Positions 24,059 through 32,858 of a DNA stretch of 64,000 nt are shown piece after piece. The stretch lies in the NCBI GenBank assembly GCA_015075445.1, contig JABTUJ010000009.1:1-64000 (forward strand), written 5' to 3'. The notes below the pieces were generated by a model. The model did not search any database, was not told the DNA's origin, and worked only from the letters and a program-made list of their open reading frames with translations. Numbering within the stretch: the stretch's first letter is position 1; each line of letters begins with the position of its first letter. Source of the stretch: Verrucomicrobiales bacterium (GTDB lineage: Bacteria > Verrucomicrobiota > Verrucomicrobiia > Limisphaerales > J093). The position numbers were made by a program, and so were the translations under genes.

Positions 24059-27000
24059 TCAGGTGACCTTCCGTATCTCCTCGCCCCGTCGAACGATGAG
24101 GCCGCGGCGGCTGGCGGCGAGGAGGGCGGACTCGAGGCGCTCGCGGAAGGGGTCGGTCATCCGCTTGTTGCCCAGGTAGTCGGCGGCCAGGACGATGGCG
24201 TCGTTGGGGGTGTACACGCAGCCCGGCTTCAGGGTGGCATTGATCGCGGCGACCAGGGACTCGGGATCGAGATCGGCGTAGGTGGGGGCCAAACGGTGGA
24301 TGTTCCGCGCGTCATAACCGATCAGGCCGCGGCGGATGGCGGAGTTGATGGCGCTGGCGATCAGGTCCTGGATCCGGCTGCCCAGGCGCTGGAAACCGAG
24401 GTCATGGGCTACTTCGCGCGCCAGGTCTTCCCGGTCGGTTACCTCGCGACGGGACGCACAGGTGAAAATGGCGTTGAGCAGGTCTCGATGCGTGATGTCT
24501 TCGAGCCGCGGGGAGGTGTCGGAAGCCACGGCCTTCGGCGCGGCGGCGGGAGCCTGCTTGGGAGCCGGTTCGGACCCCATGTCGAGCGTCAACTGGGCTT
24601 CGGAGCCAGCGGGCGCAGGGACTTTGGCCGTCCCGCCCCGCTCGCCCCTCGCCGCTCCCCGTTCGCTGCTGTCCCGTCCCTGTTCCTCGCTCGGCGTTCC
24701 CCGCTCCCCTCTCGCCGTGCGGCGCTTGCCGCTCGCCACTCGCTTCTTCTTGTCGTGTAGCCCAGCCTTGACCTCCTCCTCGTACCGCTGGTGATTGAGG
24801 GCCAGGAGGCGGTCGAGGACGATGCGCCGGGCCGACTCGCTGAGGGTGTACCGCACGCCTTGCTTGGTCTCGTGAAAGCCGTGACCAAGGTCGAGAGGAT
24901 CGGGGACTGGCGAGTGGTGAGCGGTGAGCGGCGAACCCGGAGTGGTGCTCGGCTCCGGATTGACTACCTGGCCGTTGACGAGGATCGGCCAGCCGTACGC
25001 CAGTGCAACGGCCTGGTCCATCTCGACGTGCAGGGTCCGGAGCCGGGCGATATCTGCCGACTGCTCGGCGGGGTCGTGGAAGCGGTTGTAGGTGTCCGTC
25101 AGTCCCTCATCTCGAGAGGCCATTACTTCTTTCCGATGATCGTGATACAGATTTCCGTTGGCAGACAGAGTAAAAGTGTTCGCCGGAAACGGAAAAGTCT
25201 CGAAGCTATCAGTGGGAGTATAACGGCGGTCGTCCTTTAGGCTCGATGAGTTGTCATCAAGCCATGCTTCGTGGATGTTGGACTGAAGAACGGCAAATCT
25301 CCAATCATCTTCGAGAGCAAACACGATTGTCATCATGCTGAAGATGATGTTCGGGGTATAAAACACCGGAGCGTGTGTGCGACTGACTTGAGCCCGCACC
25401 AACACTCTCTTCATCCCTTTGACCGTGCTGTACAGTTCACCCCTGACCCTCCAAAACTGCCACCACGGCGCGGTTGCGATCTCCTCAGACTTCGCAAGTC
25501 GTTCCGGTCTCACCTTTGCCTCCACTATCTTCAGGCAGTCGGGGTAGTCGGCGGCAACCGGTTCGGGATAGTCGAGCGGCACGACGCCTGATTTGCGCCA
25601 TATCCTCCGTTGGGCGTGATCCGCACCAGACCATTCTCCAATCTCTGCGCGCTTCAGCGGCCAATCAAAAAAGCAAATGGCCCAACGTGATGGAGACTGG
25701 TCAGCTCGGCTGTTGAGGTCTTGGCCGTCAAGATAAGGAAACAACACTGCTCGGTTTCTATCGTCGCGCTGGATCAGTGCATCGGCTTCCGCTTCTTCCA
25801 GGACGAATCCCATGCCAAGAAGAATAGAACCCTGGTATGACTTGCACTCATTTGCATGAAGTCGATGAGGCTTTGCAGCTGTTCCTTTGATGGCTGTCAA
25901 GGAGGGGCTGATGCCCGGAACAACTTTGCCATCCAGACAGAAGGAGCCATTCCATGACCCTCGGCGCAGCCATACTTCCGAAACAAACACGTTCGCCGTT
26001 CCGGGCCATACACGGCTGGAGATAGCCCTTGGGATCGTGCAGCCAACGGTTGCGAGTGCGTCTAATCCGACAGAACGTGTGTCACCTTGCGCAATCGTAT
26101 TCGTCGCCAGAAGTCCCAAGTGGCCTCCCTTCTTGAGCAGCGCGTGGCCGCGACAGAAAAAGAACGCGCACAGGTCAGCATTTGCACTAGCATTCGGAGA
26201 TAGTGATGTTGTCAGCCAATTCAAGTAGCCTTCGCCCAAAGTGCTGCGAATGCGCCGACCGCCGACAAAGGGCGGATTACCGACGAACGCATCGAATCCA
26301 TCGCGAGCGGCCACTTCAGGGAATTCCACGGGCCAGTGGAAGGGCCGGCGTCCTCGCAGGTGCTCGCGAGCGTAGTTGGCGAGCAGCGAAGAGCGATCAG
26401 CGAGCGGCGAGGTGCAGGCGGCGGTCCAGCCCGGAGGGCTGGCAGAAGGTAGCCGGGGGTTGAGCGAAGCGGTTCCCCCGGTCTCCGGCGTCGTGTGATC
26501 GGCACCCTGGAGGGGTGCAAGAGGGGTCTGGTTGGCCGTGTCTATCACCCCTCCGGGGTGGGTTGCCATCGCCTGGTCGGCATCCCGCTGCATGAGGAGC
26601 TGGACGTGGTCGGCTGCCCGGGCGCGTTCCTCTTCGTAGGCATCGCCGTCGAGGCCGCGGAGTTCGAAGGCGATGAGGCAGTCGGCGATGGCCTTGACGC
26701 GAGCGGTGGCGGCCTCGGCTTCGGCGTACAGGCGGAGCTTGGTTTCGATCTGGGCGTGGTCGTGCGAGGGCAGGTTCTCGAGCTCGCGGCGTTTGGCGGA
26801 GGCTTCCTCGACGTAGCGGAACAGGTTGGCTGTGCCGAAGGTGACCTGCCGTTCGCCGGGGCGCAGGCTGAAGTTCTCCACCTGGGCCAGCGCGCTGACG
26901 CCGAGCAGGGAATCCCCGCACTTGAGGTCGTGGTCGAGGAAGGTGAAAGGGCGGTCGCGTTGCAGGGTGACGAGCCAGAGGGAGAGCTTCGCCATCTCGA

Positions 27001-29305
27001 CCGCCATCGGGTTGATGTCCACACCGTACAGGCACCGGTCGGCGACGTAACGGCGGGCGAGGGCGAGGCGCTCGGCGGGGTCGGCGGGGAGCAGGCGTTC
27101 GCCGGGGGCGCCGAGGGACAGGGAACCGTCGGGCAGAACGACGAAGAAGTTCGACACTCCGACTTCGGACTTGAGCCGCTGCTCCTCCAGCTCCCAGGCT
27201 TCGACCAGGCGCTCGGCCAGGTACCGACACGCCTGCACCAGGAAGGCGCCAGAACCCATGGCCATGTCGCAGACCTTGAGGGCGAGGATGTCGCGTGGGG
27301 ACTTGAGCTGCCATTCGGCCTGCGGCTTGCCTTCGGCGGGGCCGAGGTACACCAGGGGCTCGAGCGTATGCCGGACGATGGGCTCGGTGAGGCTGCGCGG
27401 GGTGTAATGGGTACCGGTGCTGCGGCGGTCGCTGCCGGCGGTGACATAGACGCTGCCTTCGCGGATGACGACGGGCTGGTCGAAGTCGTCGGTGCGCAGG
27501 AGGGCGGCGAGGCGCCAGACGCGGTCGAGCAACTGGCGGTCCTGATTGCAGGCGAGCAGGAGCCGGTTCGCGTCGACGCGCGATGGGTCGGTCAGGGCCT
27601 TGATAATGGCCTTCGGGGAGCGCTTGGTCCGTTCACGGAGGAACTCGACGAGAGCCTCGGGCGGGCCGTAGCCCTTCATGGGCGCGCCGGTGGGGAGTGG
27701 GATGACGTTGTCGGCTTTGTCCGCCGCGAGGGGGAGCTCTTGGGCGGCTTCCGCCTGGAGATCGAAAGCACCGCGTGTACGGCCGGCGAGCTCCTCGAGT
27801 TTGCTCAAGGGGATCTCGGGCTCGGCATTGCGGCTGCCGGCCAGGCCGAGGATGACCTCATTGGCGCGCCGGGCGGTGTGATCGAGCAGGCCTTCATAGA
27901 CGTGGCCGATCTGTTCGATGTCGAGGGCGCGGAACGAGAGACGTCGCGCCTCGGCCGGCCCGCCGCCGGGGACCTTAACTCGGAGGAACTGGAGCGCCTC
28001 GAGCAGATGCAGGACGACGCGGTTGTTGATGGGGAGTGGCTTGGCGGTCTCGTAACGCCAGCCCGCCGTCGTTTTCCGCTTTCCGCTCCCCGCTTCCCGC
28101 TCGCGGCTGTCTGCCCGGCCTTCGAGGAATGGATACCGGTCCGGATCAAACAGCGTGCCGCCGTAGGGCGGGAGGCGCATGGCTTCGTGTTCGACGCCGC
28201 CGTGGACGGCGCGGAAGGTGGCGAGGAGGCGGGACCAGGCGTCGTGGCGGCGTTCGAGAACCTCCTCGCCGTGCTGGTCGGCGCGTTCGCGGAGGAGCTC
28301 GCTGAGGGTGGAGACGGCGTAGTGCTGGTCGTAGAGGGGGTCGCCGAGGAGGAGGAGGCCGCGTTCTTCCGCGCAGAACAGGAAGACGAGCCGCATCATC
28401 ACGGTGAGCGCGCTGTCGTAGAGGTCCTGTTCATTGACGCCGGCGAGGAGCTTGCGACCGGAGTCGGCGTCCACGCGGTCGAAGGCCTGGACCAGCATTT
28501 CGACGGCGCGGCGGACCTGATAGCCGAGCTGGTCGGTGACTTCCTGCTGGTCCTTGGCACTCTCGGCGTAGAGGGCGGCGAGGGTGTCCGGTTCGGCGAC
28601 GCCGAGGAAACGGCGCAGGTGCAGGAAGCTGTGAAAGGCCTGCAGGGTGATGGGCTCCTGCATCCAGAGATCGGCATACCACGAGGCGAATCCGGTGGTC
28701 TCGCCCCGGGGCGCATAGACGAGCATCCACTCCTCGCCGTTGGTCACGAGGCCGAGGGGCACGCCGGTGGCGTGGAGAAGTTCCATCATCCGGGTGCCGG
28801 GCGAGGCTTTCCAGAGCTTGCCGGCGACGGGCTTGTCGAGATCCTGGTCGGGGGGGTAGTGGTCGAGGAGGAGGAGCGGTTTGCGGGAGGGACCCACCTC
28901 ACCCGAGTTCGCGTCGCTCCGCCCAAGTACGCCCCGATCCTCTCCTCCCTCGGGAGGCGGGGAGGGGGAAGAGCGGGCGAGCAGGACGAAATCGGGCCGG
29001 AGAGTTTCGCCGAAGTTGGCCATGACAGCCTCGGTGCCGGGCGGGATGGCCTGGCCTTCGACGAGGAACTCGGGCGGATAGTCCAGCAACTGGGTGAGGA
29101 CGTGGCGAATCCAGGCGTGATGGACGGCGGGCTGGTTGTGACGCTCGAGCCAGTCCTCGTAGGCCTCGCGGAGGCGGGAGGCCGTGGCGGGGTCGCGTTT
29201 GTCCAGGCCCTGCGGGAAGACGCGCAGGAGCACCGGCATGGACAGGAACGGCCCGGAGGTCTCGACCAGCGACAGCCATTCGGCGTAGTGACGGGCGACG
29301 CTCAT
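24059..29305 (-). CDS. drmMI: DISARM DNA methyltransferase DrmMI (adenine-specific, Eco57I-like)
   Basis: 1748 aa. N6-adenine methylase that marks self DNA for the DISARM system. SAM-binding motif I is VCDMAMGSGAFL near residue 678, and catalytic motif IV NPPF is in FDAFVGNPPFVGG near residue 1008. The flanking region GVDINPMAVEMAKLSLWLVT is typical of Eco57I/PglX-class enzymes. The protein is very long. At least five linker segments look like inserted non-protein repeats: residues about 110-143, 394-412, 910-965, 1465-1485 and 1550-1600. The start overlaps the drmD stop by 4 bp. The gene is followed by a toxin-antitoxin-like cluster instead of drmA directly. Confidence 0.92.
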   Translation of the reverse strand: MSVARHYAEWLSLVETSGPFLSMPVLLRVFPQGLDKRDPATASRLREAYEDWLERHNQPAVHHAWIRHVLTQLLDYPPEFLVEGQAIPPGTEAVMANFGETLRPDFVLLARSSPSPPPEGGEDRGVLGRSDANSGEVGPSRKPLLLLDHYPPDQDLDKPVAGKLWKASPGTRMMELLHATGVPLGLVTNGEEWMLVYAPRGETTGFASWYADLWMQEPITLQAFHSFLHLRRFLGVAEPDTLAALYAESAKDQQEVTDQLGYQVRRAVEMLVQAFDRVDADSGRKLLAGVNEQDLYDSALTVMMRLVFLFCAEERGLLLLGDPLYDQHYAVSTLSELLRERADQHGEEVLERRHDAWSRLLATFRAVHGGVEHEAMRLPPYGGTLFDPDRYPFLEGRADSREREAGSGKRKTTAGWRYETAKPLPINNRVVLHLLEALQFLRVKVPGGGPAEARRLSFRALDIEQIGHVYEGLLDHTARRANEVILGLAGSRNAEPEIPLSKLEELAGRTRGAFDLQAEAAQELPLAADKADNVIPLPTGAPMKGYGPPEALVEFLRERTKRSPKAIIKALTDPSRVDANRLLLACNQDRQLLDRVWRLAALLRTDDFDQPVVIREGSVYVTAGSDRRSTGTHYTPRSLTEPIVRHTLEPLVYLGPAEGKPQAEWQLKSPRDILALKVCDMAMGSGAFLVQACRYLAERLVEAWELEEQRLKSEVGVSNFFVVLPDGSLSLGAPGERLLPADPAERLALARRYVADRCLYGVDINPMAVEMAKLSLWLVTLQRDRPFTFLDHDLKCGDSLLGVSALAQVENFSLRPGERQVTFGTANLFRYVEEASAKRRELENLPSHDHAQIETKLRLYAEAEAATARVKAIADCLIAFELRGLDGDAYEEERARAADHVQLLMQRDADQAMATHPGGVIDTANQTPLAPLQGADHTTPETGGTASLNPRLPSASPPGWTAACTSPLADRSSLLANYAREHLRGRRPFHWPVEFPEVAARDGFDAFVGNPPFVGGRRIRSTLGEGYLNWLTTSLSPNASANADLCAFFFCRGHALLKKGGHLGLLATNTIAQGDTRSVGLDALATVGCTIPRAISSRVWPGTANVFVSEVWLRRGSWNGSFCLDGKVVPGISPSLTAIKGTAAKPHRLHANECKSYQGSILLGMGFVLEEAEADALIQRDDRNRAVLFPYLDGQDLNSRADQSPSRWAICFFDWPLKRAEIGEWSGADHAQRRIWRKSGVVPLDYPEPVAADYPDCLKIVEAKVRPERLAKSEEIATAPWWQFWRVRGELYSTVKGMKRVLVRAQVSRTHAPVFYTPNIIFSMMTIVFALEDDWRFAVLQSNIHEAWLDDNSSSLKDDRRYTPTDSFETFPFPANTFTLSANGNLYHDHRKEVMASRDEGLTDTYNRFHDPAEQSADIARLRTLHVEMDQAVALAYGWPILVNGQVVNPEPSTTPGSPLTAHHSPVPDPLDLGHGFHETKQGVRYTLSESARRIVLDRLLALNHQRYEEEVKAGLHDKKKRVASGKRRTARGERGTPSEEQGRDSSERGAARGERGGTAKVPAPAGSEAQLTLDMGSEPAPKQAPAAAPKAVASDTSPRLEDITHRDLLNAIFTCASRREVTDREDLAREVAHDLGFQRLGSRIQDLIASAINSAIRRGLIGYDARNIHRLAPTYADLDPESLVAAINATLKPGCVYTPNDAIVLAADYLGNKRMTDPFRERLESALLAASRRGLIVRRGEEIRKVT
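26420..26575 (-). repeat. Hairpin-rich dispersed repeat inserted in frame in drmMI
   Basis: Four consecutive inverted repeats: CCAGCCCGGAGGGCTGG (26426-26442), CCGGGGG...CCCCCGG (26453-26481), GCACCCTGGAGGGGTGC (26502-26518) and CACCCCTCCGGGGTG (26546-26560). Between the first two is CAGAAGGTAGCCGGGGGT plus GAGCGAAGC, the same signature seen in the intergenic repeat near 5755-5875. The drmMI frame stays open through it, adding about 50 residues just before the NPPF domain. Confidence 0.72.
28885..28985 (-). repeat. Palindromic repeat in frame in drmMI, related to one in drmD
   Basis: Encodes the Pro/Gly-rich stretch PSPPPEGGEDRGVLGRSDAN near residues 110-130. The DNA has a CCTCCCGAGGGAGG palindrome followed by a GGAGCGACGCG block. 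The same order of blocks occurs in drmD at about 30165-30250, although the two proteins are unrelated. Confidence 0.6.
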
Positions 29306-32300
29306 CGTCCACCTCCCGGTTGAAGCTGGGCGACGGCTCGAGACGGAACCAGGAACGTCACCGCCACCGGGAACAGCCGTGGCTGGGGGTCTTTGTACCG
29401 GGCGCGGAGGTGGTCGGACTCGCGCTGCAGTTCAGCAGGGATTTCGGCCAACCGCGCCTGGAGGCTGCCGAGGTCGCGGTCGCGCTGGGCCTTTTCCTCG
29501 AGGGTCCAGTCGAACTGCAACTGGGGGTCCTCCCGGGCGTCGAGGGCTTCACGGATCGTGCGTTCGAGTTCGCCCATGACGGCGGCGAGGTTGGCGACTT
29601 CCCGGTCGGCGCGGTCGTCGAGGAACTTCTGGAGGTTCCGGGTGCGCTCGGTCATTCGGGCTTCGAGGGCCTGGAGCAGCGGGGTCTGGACCTTATCCCA
29701 GAGCGCCTTGAACCGGTCGAGGACGAAGGCAGGTGGCGGGTCCGGCAAGGCGGCAGCGTGCGCGGTCTGGACGTCGCTCACGTTCATGCGGCTGAACCGG
29801 CCTTCGCGGATCAGGCCGCCCGCCATGATGACTTCCTCGTGAATGCGATGGTTGTCGCCGCCCAGCACGAGCAGGCGCCCATGGATGATGGCGGCAGGTG
29901 TTGGGAGCGCGGTGTCCGGGACCAAACGGGCGGTGAAGCGGTTGAGCTTGCGGGTACCCGCCTGCGACCAGACCTCGGCGCGGAGCAACCGCAGACACAT
30001 CTGCACCAGCCGATGGTTGAGATGGCAGAGGACGACGTCGTCGCGGCCAGCGGCCAGTGCGTGGTCAAAGACGATGGGGCGGATCGCGTGCGTATGCGGA
30101 TGGGCGAGGCCGTCGGCGCAGTGGGTCCAGCTACCGGTGAGGGGAGGGAGGTGGAAAGCTGTGATAGCAGTCGCCTCCCCCGCCTCCGCGTCGCTCCGGC
30201 GCGGCGAGCCCCGGCCCTCTCCCCGGTCGGAGGGTGGAGAGGAAGCCGAGGCCGATGGTGGGATGTGGACTGGGCGCAGTGGGGGCTGGCCGGCAAGGGA
30301 CAGGCCGGTTTCGACAACGTTCTGGACGTTGGCGGGCGAGAGGCGGAGTTCGCGGCGGGTTTCGTCGAGTTGGCCGGCGAGCTTCTCGAGCTGCTCGCGG
30401 AGCTTGCGCTCGAATTTGAGCATCTTCCGGACGGGCTCGGAGTCGCGTTCGGCGCGGGCAGTGTCGAGGGCGCGCCGGCGGCCGAGCATGGCTTCCTCGA
30501 CCTGTTGGGCGATGACCGGTCCGACCTTGCCCAGGTCCTCGCGGATGGCTTCGACCTTCAGAGCCGCCCGCAGGAGGAACTCGAGATCGCCTTCGAGGTC
30601 GCCAGGGGCCGTGCCGGGTTTGGCGGCGTCGAAGCCGGCGCCGACGAAGTGGTACACGTGCACTTCGTTCTGCTCGTTCCCGTGCTGGCCGAAGCGATCC
30701 ACGCGGCCGTTCCGCTGTTCCATCCGGTTGGGGTTCCAGGGGATCTCGTAGTGGATGAGCTGCCAGCAGTGGTTTTGGAGGTTGAGGCCCTCGGAGGCGG
30801 CGTCGGTGGCGAGCAGAATGCGGACGGCGGCGTCGCGGGGGTGGGCTTGGAAGGCCGCCTTGACGCGCTCACGGTCTTCGAGAGGCATGCCGCCGTAGAT
30901 GGTGAGGAGCCGGTCTTCGCCGGCGAACCCTTCGGCGGCCAGGAGATTGTGCAACCACTTCTGGGTGGCGCGGTACTCGGTGAAGATGATGACGCGGCGG
31001 TCGGACCACAGGTCGTGGGGTTTGAGGTTGGCCTTGAGCCAGGCGATCAACGCCCTCGCCTTGCTGTCGGTGCGGGCGGCAGCCGCGGCGGCGAACTCGC
31101 GTAGATCGGCCAGGAGCCGCTTCTCCTCGGCGGCGAGCGGCGTGACGTGCCGCGAGGCGGTCTCGACGGCCTCGGCGGCCACCGTTTCGTAGTCTTCGTC
31201 ATTGGCGAAGTCGTTGTCCGCGTCTTCGACCTGGCGCTGCCATGCAGTGCCGTTTCCGGAGGGGCTGGCGCCGGCCACGGAGCGGGCGTGCTTTTCGAGG
31301 GTGGCGGCGAAGGCGGCGGGCGAGGAGAACAGGCGCTTCTTGAGCAGCTTCAGGATGAATTCGGTGGCGAACTGCTGGCCGGCGGTCGCGGCCGAGGCGG
31401 CCCGGAGCTCGGAATATCGCCGCAGCGCCCGGTGGGCCCGACGCTCGGCTTCGGTGTAGGGGACTTCGAGGGGGCGGACGCGGCGTTGGGCGAAGCGGAG
31501 GGTGCCATCCCAACGCCGTTCGAGCTCCGACTTCATCCGGCGCACCATGACGGCCTCGAGTTGGGCGCGATTGGGCCGGACGGCACGGGCGAACCGCTGG
31601 TTGTCGAGGAGTTCCAAAAGGGCGGAGAAGCTCTCGGGGTACCCGTTGTGCGGGGTGGCTGACAGGAAGAGCTTGTGCTCGAAGTACGGGGCGAGGGTGC
31701 GGATGGCCGCGGTGCGCATCGAGTCGGTCGCGTACTTGCCGCGGCCCGCGGGGGCGGCGTTGTGGGACTCGTCGAGGATCAGGAGATCGTAGGGGCGCGG
31801 GAAGGCGGGTGCGTCGCCGGCGGGGAGGGTTTCACGGAGCAGGCGCATGGGCCGTTCGCGCTTCAGAAAGTCTATCGAGGTGATCAGGCGCGGAAAGTGC
31901 GCCCAGGGATTGACGTGGATGCCGCGGCGGCGGCGCAGGTCGGCAAGCAGGGCGCTATCCACGATGCGGAATTCGAGGCCGAACTTGTCGCGCATCTCCT
32001 CCTGCCATTGCACTTGGATCGAGGAAGGGCAGACGATGAGGATGCTGCGGGCGCGGTGGCGGAGGATGAGCTCCTGCATGACCAACCCGGCCTCGATCGT
32101 CTTGCCCAGACCGACGTCGTCCGCGATCAGCAGGCTCACCCGCGGCATGGACAAGGCGCGAACGACGGGGTCGAGTTGGTAGTCGTCCACGTCCACGCCG
32201 CTGCGGAAGGGGGCTTGGAGGGCGCGGTCGTCGGCACTCGAGACTGAGCCCCAGGCCACGGCGTCGAGGAAGGCATCGAGGACGCGGGGCGGGTCGAACG

Positions 32301-32544
32301 TTCGAAGGGTGGGGAGCTGGGCCTTTTCGAGGCACGCCGCGCCTGGCTCGAGTTCCCAGATGACGGCGAGTTCCTCGCCGAGGCCTTCGTCCTCGACCGA
32401 GGAGAGCCGGAGGAGGTGTTGGCGCTGGCTGCGGTCCTGGACTGTTGACGGGAGAGGGAGTGTCGAAGCCTGGATGTCGCTGACGACGAAAGGGCGTTGC
32501 CGCACGATCACGACTTGGCCCGGCTCTGGGACACTGGGGGGCAT
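29302..32544 (-). CDS. drmD: DISARM SNF2-like helicase DrmD
   Basis: 1080 aa from the ATG at 32544 (MPPSVPEPGQVVIVRQRPFV); the open frame extends 38 codons upstream but that part is Arg-rich and unlike the family. SNF2 ATPase motifs: DDVGLGKTIEAGLV (Walker A, near residue 143), LLILDESHNAAP (DExH-like, near 253), LSATPHNG, IFTEYRATQKWL, and ATDAASEGLNLQ with QRNGRVDRFGQ (motifs V and VI, near 576-610). The C-terminal part is helical and charged, with a probable coiled coil. First gene of the DISARM run; drmD plus drmMI defines class 1. A repeat-derived insert lies near residues 765-795. Confidence 0.93.
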   Translation of the reverse strand: MPPSVPEPGQVVIVRQRPFVVSDIQASTLPLPSTVQDRSQRQHLLRLSSVEDEGLGEELAVIWELEPGAACLEKAQLPTLRTFDPPRVLDAFLDAVAWGSVSSADDRALQAPFRSGVDVDDYQLDPVVRALSMPRVSLLIADDVGLGKTIEAGLVMQELILRHRARSILIVCPSSIQVQWQEEMRDKFGLEFRIVDSALLADLRRRRGIHVNPWAHFPRLITSIDFLKRERPMRLLRETLPAGDAPAFPRPYDLLILDESHNAAPAGRGKYATDSMRTAAIRTLAPYFEHKLFLSATPHNGYPESFSALLELLDNQRFARAVRPNRAQLEAVMVRRMKSELERRWDGTLRFAQRRVRPLEVPYTEAERRAHRALRRYSELRAASAATAGQQFATEFILKLLKKRLFSSPAAFAATLEKHARSVAGASPSGNGTAWQRQVEDADNDFANDEDYETVAAEAVETASRHVTPLAAEEKRLLADLREFAAAAAARTDSKARALIAWLKANLKPHDLWSDRRVIIFTEYRATQKWLHNLLAAEGFAGEDRLLTIYGGMPLEDRERVKAAFQAHPRDAAVRILLATDAASEGLNLQNHCWQLIHYEIPWNPNRMEQRNGRVDRFGQHGNEQNEVHVYHFVGAGFDAAKPGTAPGDLEGDLEFLLRAALKVEAIREDLGKVGPVIAQQVEEAMLGRRRALDTARAERDSEPVRKMLKFERKLREQLEKLAGQLDETRRELRLSPANVQNVVETGLSLAGQPPLRPVHIPPSASASSPPSDRGEGRGSPRRSDAEAGEATAITAFHLPPLTGSWTHCADGLAHPHTHAIRPIVFDHALAAGRDDVVLCHLNHRLVQMCLRLLRAEVWSQAGTRKLNRFTARLVPDTALPTPAAIIHGRLLVLGGDNHRIHEEVIMAGGLIREGRFSRMNVSDVQTAHAAALPDPPPAFVLDRFKALWDKVQTPLLQALEARMTERTRNLQKFLDDRADREVANLAAVMGELERTIREALDAREDPQLQFDWTLEEKAQRDRDLGSLQARLAEIPAELQRESDHLRARYKDPQPRLFPVAVTFLVPSRAVAQLQPGGGR
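30160..30252 (-). repeat. Palindromic repeat in frame in drmD
   Basis: Encodes ASASSPPSDRGEGRGSPRRS followed by DAEAGEA. The DNA shows CCTCTCC...GGAGAGG arms and then the GGAGCGACGCG block shared with the drmMI insert at 28885-28985. The flanking protein on both sides is helicase-like, so this is an insertion in a tolerant linker. Confidence 0.58.
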
Positions 32545-32820
32545 GGTCAACGTCTTTTCCCTTCTCCGAGTCCACCCCAAGTGCTGAACGACCGCCGACG
32601 TTCCAGGGCGGATTCCTGCTCGGGCAATCCGGAACCAAGAAGACGCTCCAGCACGCACTCAGCTCTGCGGGGGTGCGTGTCGACGAATGGCCTCAGCCGC
32701 TGCCTGGTCATGGATGAACTTCAGGCGGAGGATGTCGGAGGACGCGGCTCAACGCAAGCCTTACCGATTGCCTTGCATAGCCTTGCGGGCAAGGACCCGG
32801 ACGCGGACTCAGGCGCGGCA
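32545..32820. other. Right end of island upstream of drmD, no gene seen
   Basis: 276 bp between the drmD start and the hairpin that trails ssrA. It must contain the drmD promoter if the operon has its own. No integrase fragment, repeat or RNA gene was recognised. Confidence 0.4.
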
Positions 32821-32858
32821 ATCTTCGCTCTCCGCGACTTGTCGTGGAGAGCGAAGAT
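32821..32858 (-). terminator. Hairpin immediately after tmRNA 3' end
   Basis: 38-nt near-perfect inverted repeat with 18-nt arms (ATCTTCGCTCTCCGCGAC and its complement with one mismatch) and a 2-nt loop, directly abutting the CCA of ssrA on the minus strand. No U-run follows on the island side. It probably acts as transcript end or processing signal, and it is part of the duplicated attachment sequence. Confidence 0.7.

Noticed and set aside
24059..29305. BREX PglX methylase or a type IIG restriction enzyme
   Set aside because: The Eco57I-like core would fit, but neighbours drmD, drmA, drmB and drmC identify DISARM; no PglZ, BrxC or nuclease domain was seen.
26495..29323. 942-codon plus-strand frame antisense to drmMI
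   Set aside because: Shadow frame produced by high GC third positions of drmMI; composition rich in Gly/Glu/Ala with no recognisable motif.
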